Origin: Ignavibacteriaceae bacterium
GTDB taxonomy: Bacteria > Bacteroidota > Ignavibacteria > Ignavibacteriales > Ignavibacteriaceae
Assembly (NCBI GenBank): GCA_023229425.1
Contig: JALNZG010000001.1
Coordinates: 372,001 to 436,000 of the forward strand
DNA: 64,000 nucleotides
Direction of reading: 5' to 3'
Part shown: positions 1-9,258 of the stretch, in pieces
Position numbering within the stretch: position 1 is the first letter of the stretch
Layout of the letters: every line of letters begins with the position of its first letter
The notes under the pieces: generated by a model
Seen by the model: only the letters and a program-made list of their open reading frames with translations
What the model was told of the DNA's origin: nothing
Databases searched by the model: none
Translations under genes and position numbers: made by a program

Positions 1-2
1 TT

Positions 3-1187
3 TTCGGAACTTGCGGCGGCTGTAAGCAGCAAGACCTTTCGTACCCGACGCAAGCCCGCTATAAACAAGAACAGGTGAAAGATATTTTTAACCGGCTTGG
101 AGATTTCAAAGATTTCATTTTTGAAGAGATCATTCCCGCCGAACAGACTTTTTTTTACCGGAATAAAATGGAATTCTCCTTTGCCGGACAACGCTGGTTA
201 ACGCTGGATGAAATTAATTCAAACGAAATTATTGACAGAAATTTTGCGCTTGGACTTCACATCCCAAATCTGTTTGATAAAGTTTTAGACCTTAACGAAT
301 GTTTCTTGCAATCGGAAGCAAGTAACAAAATTCTCAACTTCACTAGAACATTTTTTAAGGAGAAGAATACTTCAATCTATACAACCAAAACGCACAGCGG
401 GTATTTGCGGAACTTGGTAGTTAAAGAGTCAAAACATTTTCCTGAACTTATGGTCAATCTTGTTACATCCGAAGAAAATGATGAATTGATGGATGAGTAC
501 ACACAGAGATTAAAAAAAGAAATCCCCTCCGTAACCACTATTATCAACAATATCAGCAAGAAGAAAGCGTTAGTTGCGCTTGGTGATTATGAAAAAGTTT
601 TTCACGGAAACGGCATCATTCACGACTCGATCGGAGGTTTTAAATTTAGAATTAGCGCCAACTCATTTTTCCAAACGAACACACTGCAAGCAGGCAATCT
701 TTATCAAACAGCGCTGGACTTTGCCGGACTTTCGGGTAATGAAATTGTGTATGATCTCTATTGCGGAGCCGGAACAATATCAATTTTTGTTTCGAAGTTC
801 GCAAAAGAAATTTATGGATTTGAAGTTGTACCCTCTGCAATTGCAGATGCGGAAGTGAACAAAAAACTTAATCGAATTGAAAATGTGAAATTCTTTCTTG
901 CCGATCTTTACAATTCTTTTATCGAAGTTATTGAAAGTCAAAACATTCCCAAACCCGACGTAATCATTGCAGACCCTCCACGAAACGGGATGCACAAAAA
1001 CACAGTCGCTGATATTTTACAACTTTCTCCCAAAAAAATTGTTTATGTTAGCTGTAACCCGACAACTCAAGTGCGTGATATCAAGCTCTTCTGTGAAGCG
1101 GGATATAAGTTGATTAAAGTTAAGCCGGTTGATATGTTTCCACATACATATCACATAGAGAATATTGCATTGTTGGAAAGATCCTAA
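3..1187 (+). CDS. rlmD: 23S rRNA (uracil-5-)-methyltransferase, RlmD/TrmA family, 5'-partial
   Basis: SAM-dependent enzyme that methylates C5 of a uridine in rRNA (RlmD) or tRNA (TrmA-like). The frame is already open at the left edge and encodes a CGGC motif at 12-23, the iron-sulfur cysteine pair of RlmD-type enzymes, so the true start lies outside the window; the GTG at 75 is internal. A third cluster cysteine is likely the one in DLNEC. Downstream are the SAM-binding stretch YDLYCGAGTISIF, the motif DPPRNGM, the nucleophile cysteine in YVSCNPTT and the C-terminal HIENIALLE with the general-base glutamate. The C-terminal two thirds of the family are intact. The precise target uridine cannot be read from sequence. 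It is followed 11 bp later by the TPR gene, so the two may be cotranscribed. Confidence 0.9.
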   Translation, partial: FGTCGGCKQQDLSYPTQARYKQEQVKDIFNRLGDFKDFIFEEIIPAEQTFFYRNKMEFSFAGQRWLTLDEINSNEIIDRNFALGLHIPNLFDKVLDLNECFLQSEASNKILNFTRTFFKEKNTSIYTTKTHSGYLRNLVVKESKHFPELMVNLVTSEENDELMDEYTQRLKKEIPSVTTIINNISKKKALVALGDYEKVFHGNGIIHDSIGGFKFRISANSFFQTNTLQAGNLYQTALDFAGLSGNEIVYDLYCGAGTISIFVSKFAKEIYGFEVVPSAIADAEVNKKLNRIENVKFFLADLYNSFIEVIESQNIPKPDVIIADPPRNGMHKNTVADILQLSPKKIVYVSCNPTTQVRDIKLFCEAGYKLIKVKPVDMFPHTYHIENIALLERS

Positions 1188-1198
1188 AAAACTATTGT

Positions 1199-2680
1199 AT
1201 GAGAACCCGAAATAAATCTGAAGAATATCTAAAAAAAGGTGATGCTAAATATGGATGTTCAGACTACAAAGGAGCCATTCTGGATTATACTAAAGCAATT
1301 GAGATTAATCCTACTTTTGCTAAAGTATATTATTTACGTGGTAATGCCAAAGTTGAACTTTCGGACTACGGGGGAGCTATTGAAGATTACAACCACGCAA
1401 TAGAGATTAACGATAATGATGCCGAGGTTTTCAATAATCGTGGTATCGCTAAGGCTAATCTGACAGACAACTATGCAGCTATTCAAGATTTTAACAAAGC
1501 AATAGAAATTAACCCTGCTTTTGCAGACGCTTATATCGGTCGCGGTCTTGCTAAATATAACCTTTCAGATTACAGTGGAGCTATTCAAGATTGTAACAGA
1601 GCAATAGAGATTAATCCTAACGATGCTGAGGCTTATCGGAATCGTGGTACGGTTAAAGATGGACTCTCAGATTACAAAGGAGCTGTTAAAGATTATACCA
1701 AAGCAATAGAGATTAATCCTAATGATGCCGAAGCTTATTATAATCGTGGAGATGTTAAAACTAAACTCTCGGATTATAGAGGGGCTCTTCAAGATTGTAA
1801 CAAAGCGATAGAGATTAGTCCTAACGATGCTGTGGCTTATAATAATCGCGGGAATGTTAAAACTGAACTCTCAGATTTCAGAGGAGCTATTCAAGATTAT
1901 ACAAAAGCAATAGAGATTAACGCTAATGATGCGGAAGCTTATTATAATCGTGGTATTGCTAAGGCTAATCTGACAGACTTTAGTGGGGCTATTCAAGATT
2001 TTAACAAAGCCATTGAGATCAACCCTAATTTTGCTAAGGCTTATCATAATCGTGGGAATGTTAAGACTAAACTTTCGGATTATGGAGGAGCTATTCAAGA
2101 TTTTAACCATGCTATAAAGGTTAACCCTTATGATGCTGTGGCTTATTATAATCGTGGGAATGTAAAAACTGAACTTTTAGACTACAGAGGAGCTATTCAA
2201 GATTTTACAAAAGCGATAGAGATTCACCCTCATTTTGCTGAGGCTTATAATAATTGTGGAAATGCTAAAACTAAACTCGCAGATTATAACGGAGCTATCC
2301 TAGATTATTCTAATGCAATAAAGATTAATCCGAAAGATGCTGAGACTTATAATAATCGTGGTAATGCTAAAACTAAAATTTCAGACTACAGCGGAGCAAT
2401 TCGAGATTATGACAATGCATTAGAGATTCACCCAAATGATGTTAAGGTTTATTCTAATCGTGGTATGGCTAAAGGTAACTTAAAAGACTATAGCGGAGCT
2501 ATCCAAGATTATTCCAAAGTTATAGAGATGAACCCTAAGTTTGCATTGGCTTATGTTGAACGCGGGATTGCTAAATATTTCTTTGGTGACAAAACGGGAG
2601 CTTGTTTAGATTGGAAGAAAGCCGGAAAATTTGGTTATAGTAAAGCCGATGAATTGATAAATGAATATTGTGATGAGTAG
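1199..2680 (+). CDS. Tetratricopeptide repeat protein, 14 tandem TPRs
   Basis: A 493-residue protein made almost entirely of 34-residue TPR units. I count 14 units, each carrying a version of NRGNAKxxLxDYxGAIxDxxKAIEINP. No signal peptide, membrane segment or enzymatic domain is visible, so it is probably a soluble protein-protein interaction scaffold. The units are very similar at DNA level too, which suggests recent internal duplication and makes the copy number prone to change by slippage or recombination. The start ATG at 1199 lies 11 bp after the upstream methyltransferase. Binding partners cannot be inferred. Confidence 0.9.
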   Translation: MRTRNKSEEYLKKGDAKYGCSDYKGAILDYTKAIEINPTFAKVYYLRGNAKVELSDYGGAIEDYNHAIEINDNDAEVFNNRGIAKANLTDNYAAIQDFNKAIEINPAFADAYIGRGLAKYNLSDYSGAIQDCNRAIEINPNDAEAYRNRGTVKDGLSDYKGAVKDYTKAIEINPNDAEAYYNRGDVKTKLSDYRGALQDCNKAIEISPNDAVAYNNRGNVKTELSDFRGAIQDYTKAIEINANDAEAYYNRGIAKANLTDFSGAIQDFNKAIEINPNFAKAYHNRGNVKTKLSDYGGAIQDFNHAIKVNPYDAVAYYNRGNVKTELLDYRGAIQDFTKAIEIHPHFAEAYNNCGNAKTKLADYNGAILDYSNAIKINPKDAETYNNRGNAKTKISDYSGAIRDYDNALEIHPNDVKVYSNRGMAKGNLKDYSGAIQDYSKVIEMNPKFALAYVERGIAKYFFGDKTGACLDWKKAGKFGYSKADELINEYCDE

Positions 2681-2913
2681 TTAGATGAAAGTCCTATCAT
2701 AACTTCCAGATTTTTTGTGGCAAACCTGAACGCTTCGGGTGGAATAATTGTGGTGTTGGAGCCATTACATTTTCCATCGAACATTAAACATCAACCATGT
2801 GGGGTTACCGTACCGGGCATAACGTTCCGGGATGTCGAGACTCTAACGCCATTTGCTTTTACAACAGAAATTTGTACTTTCATTCTCAATTTCAATAATT
2901 TACAGGATAAAAA

Positions 2914-3318
2914 ATGCAAAAGCTGGTTTGGAAAGACGCTTACGATATCGGCATACAAGTAATTGATGATCAGCATAAGATGTTGATCAACATCATCAAT
3001 GATTTGTATGCTGCGAATGCTTCCGGTTCTGCACATCTTGTTATGGAATCTATCTTTAAACAGTTAGCCGATTATGTGCACTATCACTTCTCTACAGAAG
3101 AAGATATGTTTCAGCAATACGGTTATCCGGGGGCACAAGCACACATCGCGGAACATGATGAATTCCGGGATAAAATAAAAAATCTCCAGGGAGAGAACCG
3201 TAGTGGTAACATTATTTTAAGCCTTAAAACAATAGATTATCTGAAAGATTGGACAATAAACCATATTCTCGGAACTGACAGAGAATTTAGTAATTTTATA
3301 AAATCGGTTGAATTGTAG
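2914..3318 (+). CDS. Bacteriohemerythrin
   Basis: A 134-residue single-domain hemerythrin, an oxygen-binding protein with a non-heme di-iron centre in a four-helix bundle. All expected ligands are present: H21 (DDQHK), H58 and E62 (HYHFSTEED), H77 and H81 (HIAEHDEF), H117 and D122 (DWTINHILGTD). No fused signalling domain is present, so it is likely a cytosolic oxygen carrier, buffer or sensor, as in microaerophilic bacteria. It stands alone: 233 bp without a convincing gene lie upstream and a convergent rsmI lies downstream. The start ATG is at 2914. Confidence 0.93.
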   Translation: MQKLVWKDAYDIGIQVIDDQHKMLINIINDLYAANASGSAHLVMESIFKQLADYVHYHFSTEEDMFQQYGYPGAQAHIAEHDEFRDKIKNLQGENRSGNIILSLKTIDYLKDWTINHILGTDREFSNFIKSVEL

Positions 3319-3477
3319 GTTTCAAACCAACGCCATTATTCAGAGTGCAGCAAGATGCAATGTTTGTTGTTTGAACGATAACGGTTGATGTAAGGAGACC
3401 AAAGCCTCACAAATATCTTGGCTTGCCTAAAGCAGGCATGCACAAAAAACAACTTTCCGTTCAGATAATAAAAAGTC

Positions 3478-4172
3478 TTAACAAATATGCTTTCCATTTC
3501 TTCTGTTATCGAGTAAAAGAACAAATTCCCCCTTCAGATTTTTTGCTTCAACTTCGTTTAGAATTTCTTGAGCAGAATCACGGAAATACTTTTCTGATGG
3601 AAGTGTTAAATTAAATGCAACAACTACACGGCAATATTTTCCGAGACTTTTACAATATCTGTCAGCAGCGCTTTTAAGCGGTAAGGAGTATCAAGAATAA
3701 CTAATAAATCTTTTCTGTTTTTTAATTGCAGTAATTCCTTTTGCCGGATTTCCTTTTTGGAAGAAAGCCATCCGCAATAATAAAATTTTTCAAAATCCAA
3801 ACCGGAACCGGTTAGTGCGGGAAGTAATGAATTTGCGCCGGGAATAGGAATCACTTCAATATTGTAACTTATGCAGAGATCAACCAAAACATGTCCGGGA
3901 TCGGAAAAAAGGGGAGTTCCACAATCGGAAATTAATGCCGCAGTTTCTCCTTGAACTATTCGAAGCGCTATCTCTTCCGCTAAGTCTTTTTCGTTATGCT
4001 CATTAATAGAAACAAGTGGCTTTTCAATTTTATAATGCGAGAGCAGCCTTCGCGCTTCTTTATATTCCTCGCAAATAATAAAATTTACGTCAGTTAAAAT
4101 TTTTAATGCACGCAGCGTAATATCGTCATAGTTTCCGATAGGAGTTGCAACAAGATAAAGTTGTTTTTTCAT
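3478..4172 (-). pseudogene. rsmI: rsmI, 16S rRNA cytidine-1402 2'-O-methyltransferase, broken by one frameshift
   Basis: The N-terminal 182 codons (4172 down to 3624) carry RsmI motifs: ATPIGNYDDITLRAL, SDCGTPLFSDPG and GANSLLPALTG, from the tetrapyrrole-methylase fold that methylates the ribose of C1402 in 16S rRNA. The frame then hits a stop. The other frame continues at once with RVVVAFNLTLP, AQEILNEVEAKN and LKGEFVLLLDNRR, the expected C-terminus, and stops at 3478. A single missing base near 3630-3640, where AAAGTCTCGG would need one more base to read K-V-L-G-K, explains everything; the repaired product has about 231 residues, within the family's range. It is either a real recent mutation or a consensus error. 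Confidence 0.85.
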
Positions 4173-4304
4173 ATCACTAACTTACGATTAGTCACTAAAG
4201 AAAAAAAGATGAGGGCAGATTAATAGAGCCGCAGAATGTTTTTAAATCACCCGTCAGGATTAACGACACTCGTTAGGCAGTTATTTTTGGAAACGCTTCT
4301 TACT

Positions 4305-4329
4305 CATAATCGTATTCTTAATCTTACTC
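4305..4329. repeat. 25-bp interspersed repeat, copy 1
   Basis: This intergenic 25-mer is the exact reverse complement of 17527-17551. A second inverted motif (TTCTTAATCTT here, AAGATTAAGAA near 4366-4377) lets the region fold. It sits between the rsmI start and the lepA promoter, and no coding potential was seen in 4173-4437. Confidence 0.7.
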
Positions 4330-4437
4330 TTACTCGTTTAGTAGATTTCAAAATCAGATTAAGAAAAAGATTAAGAAATCAATTTTATTTTATACGTAAG
4401 TGGATTTAACACTATTTTATCCCGCCCTCTTTCTCGT

Positions 4438-4445
4438 TATATTTG
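4438..4445 (+). promoter_or_regulatory. Putative Bacteroidota-type -7 element for lepA
   Basis: TATATTTG matches the TAnnTTTG -7 consensus of Bacteroidota. Transcription from it would begin near 4452, just ahead of the AAGGA at 4457 and the ATG at 4466, leaving a very short leader. A clear -33 element is not visible. It argues against the GTG at 4400 as start. Confidence 0.45.
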
Positions 4446-4465
4446 CATTCAAATTTAAGGAACAC

Positions 4466-6259
4466 ATGGAACAAATTCGGAATTTTTGCATCATCGCTCA
4501 TATTGACCACGGAAAATCTACAATTGCAGATGCCCTGTTGGAATTTACGGGAACCGTAAGTAAGCGTGAAGCAAAAGCGCAGTTTCTTGACGATATGGAT
4601 TTGGAACGCGAACGCGGCATTACAATAAAATCCCACGCCATTCAAATGAATTACAAAGCGAAAGACGGCATTACTTATATCCTAAATTTAATTGATACAC
4701 CCGGTCATGTTGACTTTTCGTACGAAGTTTCCCGTTCGTTAGCTGCTTGCGAGGGAGCCGTCCTGATTGTTGACGCCGCACAAGGCGTTGAAGCGCAGAC
4801 GATAAGCAATCTCTATTTGGCGCTTGATGCCGGACTTGAGATCATTCCCGTCTTAAATAAAATAGATTTACCGAGTGCAGAAGTTGATAAAGTAAAAGGA
4901 CAGGTAATTGATCTTATCGGCTGTAACGATAGTGATATTATCTTAGCAAGCGCAAAAGCAAGAATTGGAATTGAAGAAATACTTGAAACCGTAATTAAGC
5001 GTATTCCCGCTCCCAAAGGAGATGAAACCAAACCTCTGCAGGCATTAATTTTTGATTCCGTTTTCGATCCTTACCGCGGGGCAATTGCTTACTTGCGTGT
5101 TTTTAACGGAACAATAAAGGAAAAACAGAGAATAAAATTCTTCGTGCATGATAAAGAATACGACACAGAAGATATCGGCATTCTGGGTATGAAGAAGATA
5201 AGAACCGGCGAACTTTCTGCAGGAAACGTAGGCTACATGATCGCCGGAATTAAAGATGTGAACGATACCAAAGTTGGCGATACCGTTACCTTAGCTAAGC
5301 ACGGCGCGGTTGAACCTCTCCATGGGTATAAAGAAGTAAAGCCGATGGTTTACAGTGGATTATATCCGACGAACACCGAAGAGTTTGAAAATTTACGCGA
5401 TACTTTGGACAAATTCCGCTTAAATGATTCCGCCCTTGTTTACGTTCCGGAAACTTCCGCCGCTCTGGGATTCGGATTTCGCTGTGGATTCCTCGGTCTG
5501 CTTCACATGGAAATTGTTCAGGAAAGATTGTATCGAGAGTTTAATCAATCCATTATTACAACGCTTCCAAACGTTGAGTATGTCGTTTACAAAAAGAATG
5601 GAACGAAAATTACAGTTGATAATCCGGCGACGATGCCGGCTGTCGGTGATATTGAATTGATTGAGGAGCCGTTTATGAAAGCTCAGATTGTAACGCCGAG
5701 CGAATACGTCGGGAACATTATGAAATTAGCGATGGATAAACGGGGCGTTTATATAAACACCACATACCTTGATCCCACCCGTGCTGATATTCAATTTGAA
5801 TTTCCTCTTTCGGAAATTATTTTTGATTTTTACGATAAACTGAAATCAACTACCCGCGGTTATGCTTCCTTCGATTACGAATATATTGGATACAAAGAAG
5901 CCGATTTAGTGAAGCTTGATATTCTTCTTAACGGCGAAACCGTTGACGCTCTTTCGATGATCGTTCACCGCGTAAAAGCGTTTGATTGGGGACGGAAAGT
6001 TTGTGAAAAACTGAAAGAACTGATCCCGCGCCAATTGTTTGAAATTTCAATTCAAGCTGCTATTGGGGCAAAAATTATTTCTAGATCAACGGTAAAAGCA
6101 ATGCGGAAGAACGTTCTTGCAAAATGCTACGGCGGCGATATTTCGCGTAAGCGGAAACTTCTGGAAAAACAAAAAGAAGGAAAGAAGAGAATGAAACAAG
6201 TTGGCAATGTTGAAATTCCGCAGGAAGCTTTTCTTGCCGTCCTCCAAATTGAAGATTGA
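4466..6259 (+). CDS. lepA: Elongation factor 4 (LepA), ribosomal back-translocase GTPase
   Basis: A 597-residue translational GTPase that binds the ribosome and remodels stalled or mistranslocated complexes. GTPase motifs are [23 protein letters not shown] and NKID. The LepA-specific C-terminal domain is present: [14 protein letters not shown] in the middle and [19 protein letters not shown] near the end, with the terminal VPQEAF-like segment [10 protein letters not shown]. These separate it from EF-G and TypA. I chose the ATG at 4466, which has AAGGA upstream and gives the usual LepA length; the frame is open to a GTG at 4400, but the extra 22 residues are hydrophobic and unlike the family. 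The subtilase gene starts 17 bp after the stop and may be cotranscribed. Confidence 0.95.
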   Translation: MEQIRNFCIIAHIDHGKSTIADALLEFTGTVSKREAKAQFLDDMDLERERGITIKSHAIQMNYKAKDGITYILNLIDTPGHVDFSYEVSRSLAACEGAVLIVDAAQGVEAQTISNLYLALDAGLEIIPVLNKIDLPSAEVDKVKGQVIDLIGCNDSDIILASAKARIGIEEILETVIKRIPAPKGDETKPLQALIFDSVFDPYRGAIAYLRVFNGTIKEKQRIKFFVHDKEYDTEDIGILGMKKIRTGELSAGNVGYMIAGIKDVNDTKVGDTVTLAKHGAVEPLHGYKEVKPMVYSGLYPTNTEEFENLRDTLDKFRLNDSALVYVPETSAALGFGFRCGFLGLLHMEIVQERLYREFNQSIITTLPNVEYVVYKKNGTKITVDNPATMPAVGDIELIEEPFMKAQIVTPSEYVGNIMKLAMDKRGVYINTTYLDPTRADIQFEFPLSEIIFDFYDKLKSTTRGYASFDYEYIGYKEADLVKLDILLNGETVDALSMIVHRVKAFDWGRKVCEKLKELIPRQLFEISIQAAIGAKIISRSTVKAMRKNVLAKCYGGDISRKRKLLEKQKEGKKRMKQVGNVEIPQEAFLAVLQIED

Positions 6260-6276
6260 TTCTAAGGAAGTGTGTT

Positions 6277-8247
6277 ATGAGAAAAATTATCCTTGCGATT
6301 AGTGTTGTAGTCTTAACAACTTTTTCGATGTTGGCGCAGCAAAAGTATTTGGTTTACTTTAAAGATAAAGGAATAACAAAACAAACATCTCTTCAGAAAA
6401 CCTCACAAGCCTATGCCGATGCGGTTCAATCTCTTTCAGAAAGAAGTATCCAACGCAGAATAAAACATCGTGGTGAAGAAAATTTTATAACTTTTGAAGA
6501 CGTTCCACTTTATCAACCTTATCTCACAGAACTTGAGAATTCCGGTGTGAAAATCTGGAATAAATTGAAATGGTTCAATGCGGTTTCGGTTTATGCGGAT
6601 GAAGTTCAAATAGCAAAAATTTCATCTTTTCCTTTTGTTGAAAAAGTTGTCACGGTTAAAACCCTCGCTTATCAAAATGAAAATATAAAAGCACAACCGG
6701 AAAACTCTTTATCAAAATCAGCTTCTCAAAATTCTTCCTTAGCGTATAATTATGGGGCTTCTTATGGACAATATGCCCTATCGGATGTCCCGCAAGTGCA
6801 TACAAAAGGAATTACCGGAGACAGCATCATCATTGGAATTTTAGATTCCGGTTTCCGTTGGAAATTACATGAATCGCTCTCTGCAAGAAAAGTTCTAGCG
6901 GAATATGATTTCGTTTTCCATGATAATAATACAGCAAACGAAGCCAATGACATTGGTGGACAAGACGGTCATGGTACATCCATTTTTTCAATTCTCGGTG
7001 GTTATAAAGATGGAAATATAGTTGCTCCGGCATTTAATGCTTCATTTCTTCTTGCAAAAACAGAGGATATTCGAAGCGAAACGCATGTAGAAGAAGACAA
7101 TTACGCAGCAGCATTGCAGTGGATGGACAGTATCGGTGTTGATATTACCACAAGTTCGCTTGGATATAATGAGTTTGATCCCTCTACGTTTTCTTATGTT
7201 TACGCCGATATGAATGGGAAAACAACCGTTGTTACTTTAGCCGCCGAACTTGCCTTTACCCAATTTGGGATTGCAACATTTACATCCGCCGGAAATGATG
7301 GGAATAATTCATGGCATTATATCGGTGCTCCGGCAGATGGATTCAATATTATTGCGGTTGGCGCTGTTACAACTAACAATGTCAAAGCCTCTTTTAGCTC
7401 CTTTGGTCCAACATACGATGGAAGGATCAAACCGGAAGTTGTTGCACAAGGAACTGCCGTTTATTGCGCAAGCGCTTCAAGTTCTGCTAATAATTTGTAT
7501 GGTACTAGCAGTGGAACTTCTGCAGCGGCTCCAATTGCTGCAGGGGTGGCAGGACAGCTTTTATCGCTTTATCCTCATTTAACTAATGTACAGATAAGAA
7601 ATATTTTACTTGCAACTTCCGGCAATACATCCTCGCCAAATAATGAAATCGGTTATGGGCTAATTTCTGCTCTAAAGGCAATTATGTATCCAAACCTAAA
7701 AAAAACAGATCAGACTTATTCAATTAATAAATGTTTTGAAAAAGAAAATATTTTATCCCAAACGGTTGTGCTTCATCTTATTAAAGGAATTCAAACGGTT
7801 GATCTGCCGATGAGCATCGGGCAAAAGGGAATTTATTCATCATATCTTCCTTCCTACAACGAAGGTGATGCGCTTGAGCTTTATTTTACATATTCCGATA
7901 GCAATCTAACTTTGATAAGAGAACCGGCGGTGGGAAAGTTCAGTATTACTTCAATTAAGTACGATACACCGAAAGCGTATGGGCTTGAACAGAATTATCC
8001 GAATCCCTTTAATCCGAATACAAAAATTTGGTATTCAATTCAAAGCAGCCAGTTTGTAAGTCTAAAAGTATATGATCTGCTTGGTGATGAGGTAACAACG
8101 TTAGTGAATGAAGAGAAAACTCCGGGAATGTATCAAGTGGAGTTTCAGTCAAAGTTAGGAAATAGGCAGCTAGCTAGCGGTGTCTATTTTTATGTTTTGA
8201 ATACCAACGGTAAACTACAAGCAAAAAAAATGATTCTGCTCAAATAG
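6277..8247 (+). CDS. Secreted subtilisin-like serine protease with T9SS sorting domain
   Basis: An S8-family protease of about 656 residues. A signal peptide (residues 1-21, ending FSMLAQ) is followed by a prodomain-like region, then the catalytic domain with D190 (GILDSGF), H232 (GQDGHGTS), oxyanion N340 (TSAGNDG) and nucleophile S415 (GTSAAAP). The last 85 or so residues form a type IX secretion sorting domain: EQNYPNPFNPNTKI, then VYDLLGDEV, LASGVYFYVL and KKMILLK. The protein is therefore expected to cross the outer membrane by T9SS and be anchored or released. ATG 6277 was chosen because it has AAGGAAG upstream and starts the signal peptide; an earlier TTG at 6256 overlaps the lepA stop and adds residues that spoil the signal peptide. 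Substrate is unknown. Confidence 0.92.
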   Translation: MRKIILAISVVVLTTFSMLAQQKYLVYFKDKGITKQTSLQKTSQAYADAVQSLSERSIQRRIKHRGEENFITFEDVPLYQPYLTELENSGVKIWNKLKWFNAVSVYADEVQIAKISSFPFVEKVVTVKTLAYQNENIKAQPENSLSKSASQNSSLAYNYGASYGQYALSDVPQVHTKGITGDSIIIGILDSGFRWKLHESLSARKVLAEYDFVFHDNNTANEANDIGGQDGHGTSIFSILGGYKDGNIVAPAFNASFLLAKTEDIRSETHVEEDNYAAALQWMDSIGVDITTSSLGYNEFDPSTFSYVYADMNGKTTVVTLAAELAFTQFGIATFTSAGNDGNNSWHYIGAPADGFNIIAVGAVTTNNVKASFSSFGPTYDGRIKPEVVAQGTAVYCASASSSANNLYGTSSGTSAAAPIAAGVAGQLLSLYPHLTNVQIRNILLATSGNTSSPNNEIGYGLISALKAIMYPNLKKTDQTYSINKCFEKENILSQTVVLHLIKGIQTVDLPMSIGQKGIYSSYLPSYNEGDALELYFTYSDSNLTLIREPAVGKFSITSIKYDTPKAYGLEQNYPNPFNPNTKIWYSIQSSQFVSLKVYDLLGDEVTTLVNEEKTPGMYQVEFQSKLGNRQLASGVYFYVLNTNGKLQAKKMILLK

Positions 8248-8276
8248 TCGTCAGTAATCAGTAATCAGTTTTCAGT

Positions 8277-8299
8277 AAAAAACCCATTATTGCAATGGG
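8277..8299 (-). terminator. Rho-independent terminator, minus strand
   Basis: On the minus strand a short stem (CCCATT, loop GCAAT, AATGGG) is followed by six T residues. It would end leftward transcription coming from the debris region at 8337-9004. Confidence 0.5.
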
Positions 8300-8336
8300 G
8301 GATTATATTCCTAACCTGTGGCATTCCTAATTCTTT

Positions 8337-8483
8337 TCACTCCCAGAGAACCACCAATGTACTCTTATAATTCGGCATTGGTATGACCCATTCTTTTAGG
8401 AAGAAGTCTTTTTTGTAATTACTGTCATTTAAGAGCCATGCATCTGCAAGAATATTCTCTGGTTCATTTGGGATTTCTTTCCC
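8337..8483 (-). pseudogene. Possible 3' remnant of an unidentified gene
   Basis: Read on the minus strand this is a 48-codon open stretch containing KEIPNEPENILADAWLLND and KEWVIPMPNYKSTLVVLWE before a stop. It begins right after an in-frame stop at 8484-8486 and has no start codon. A neighbouring frame (8484-8550) is also open and reads EKETGKEKARDFCQR, so the two may be pieces of one frameshifted gene. The composition looks like real protein, but I do not recognise the family. Confidence 0.35.
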
Positions 8484-8553
8484 TTAAAAAGACGTGAATG
8501 GTTTATCGGCCTTTGGCAAAAATCCCGTGCCTTTTCTTTCCCTGTTTCTTTTT

Positions 8554-8598
8554 CTAACGCGTAATTTGGGTTAAATACAATAAAATGATCTTTTTCAT
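8554..8598 (-). pseudogene. 5' remnant of a beta-lactamase-fold lipoprotein gene
   Basis: On the minus strand this reads MKKIILLYLTQITR then stop. The start and its flank match the first codons and upstream DNA of the intact gene at 11623-12747 (MKRIILLCLI). It is in the same relative position, just downstream of a copy of the neighbouring paralog, so it marks a decayed duplicate of that gene pair. Confidence 0.6.
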
Positions 8599-8645
8599 TT
8601 TTATTCCTCTATTTTTGAGTGAAAAAATAATCTCTGCTTCCTTAT

Positions 8646-9004
8646 TTATTTATACGGAGTTAGGATGTTAATAATTTCACCTATCACTTGTTCCGTTGGA
8701 TAGCCTTCCATCGAATTCGTTGTTAAAATAACTGTAATTTTCTTTATCGGGTTATACCATAACTGGCTGTTATAACCAAATATAGCCCCCGGATGACCAA
8801 CCCAGTCAAAAATTTTCTCAAGGCCAAAACCGGAGTATTTAAGTCCAGGAGCATCCGAATCAACCCAAGCAAATCTTTCACTCTTCATCTTTTCGGAAAG
8901 TAATTTCCTTTCACCCAATTCTTTTGCCCATATTTTAAGATCGGAAATATTTGAAATAAGTATTCCCGCAGCATCTCCCCATGATGGATTATAGTTCGTT
9001 ACTT
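8646..9004 (-). pseudogene. C-terminal fragment of a beta-lactamase-fold lipoprotein
   Basis: The last 119 or so codons of a paralog of the gene at 12795-13934, starting at VTNYNPSWGDAAGILIS and running through FGLEKIFDWVGHPGAIFGYN to the end, INILTPYK. The SxxK and YxN motifs and the signal peptide are absent, so it cannot be a working enzyme. At about 9000-9004 the homology stops abruptly and a T9SS tail read on the opposite strand takes over. A TTG that would let a 130-residue frame start lies in the unrelated sequence. The preserved region is still open, so the truncation is probably fairly recent. Confidence 0.8.
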
Positions 9005-9079
9005 GCAAGCGGAATGTACGTTTACCAATTACGCGCAAACGAGTATGTTTCTACAAAAAAAATGATGCTTGTGAAGTAA
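9002..9079 (+). pseudogene. Orphan T9SS sorting-signal tail
   Basis: On the plus strand the codons read LASGMYVYQLRANEYVSTKK then MMLVK and a stop. This is the extreme C-terminus of a type IX secreted protein, compare LASGVYFYVL...KKMILLK of the subtilase. Nothing upstream continues the frame as protein: it joins the inverted lipoprotein fragment directly. It is therefore the stump of a deleted gene. Confidence 0.7.
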
Positions 9080-9085
9080 AAACAA

Positions 9086-9129
9086 CCTCACCCTTCATCC
9101 CTTTACAAGGAGAGAGAAAGTGGGAGAGG
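9086..9129. repeat. Imperfect palindromic intergenic element
   Basis: CCTCACCCTTCATCCCTTT is followed after AC by AAGGAGAGAGAAAGTGGGAG and AGG, which pair imperfectly into a long hairpin. Elements of the CCTCACCC...GGGTGAGG type are common intergenic palindromes in bacteria; this one is degraded on its right arm. Confidence 0.45.
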
Positions 9130-9258
9130 TCAGTTAATAAAAATAATAGAACTATTTATCACCTTTTTGGTATAGTGGTAACCCAAAGACGGAAACCAAA
9201 TAATACAACCACTAAAAACCAATTTATCCCGCACTTTGCGGAAAAAAGGAGACTCTCT

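Noticed and set aside
2717..2962. An 81-codon open frame between the TPR and hemerythrin genes
   Set aside because: It overlaps the hemerythrin start, has no ribosome-binding site, and its composition is not protein-like; the opposite strand is equally open.
3336..3614. Short open frames on both strands downstream of hemerythrin
   Set aside because: They lie over the frameshifted rsmI 3' end and its flank; the true reading there is the RsmI C-terminus in another frame.
4400..4465. GTG-initiated extension of lepA
   Set aside because: The added residues are hydrophobic and unlike LepA, and the likely promoter lies inside this segment.
9160..9200. tRNA-like string GGTATAGTGGTAAC
   Set aside because: No acceptor stem or anticodon arm could be folded around it.
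9175..9258. Upstream extension of the hypothetical gene at 9259
   Set aside because: Starts at GTG in basic, low-complexity sequence, while ATG 9259 has a strong ribosome-binding site.
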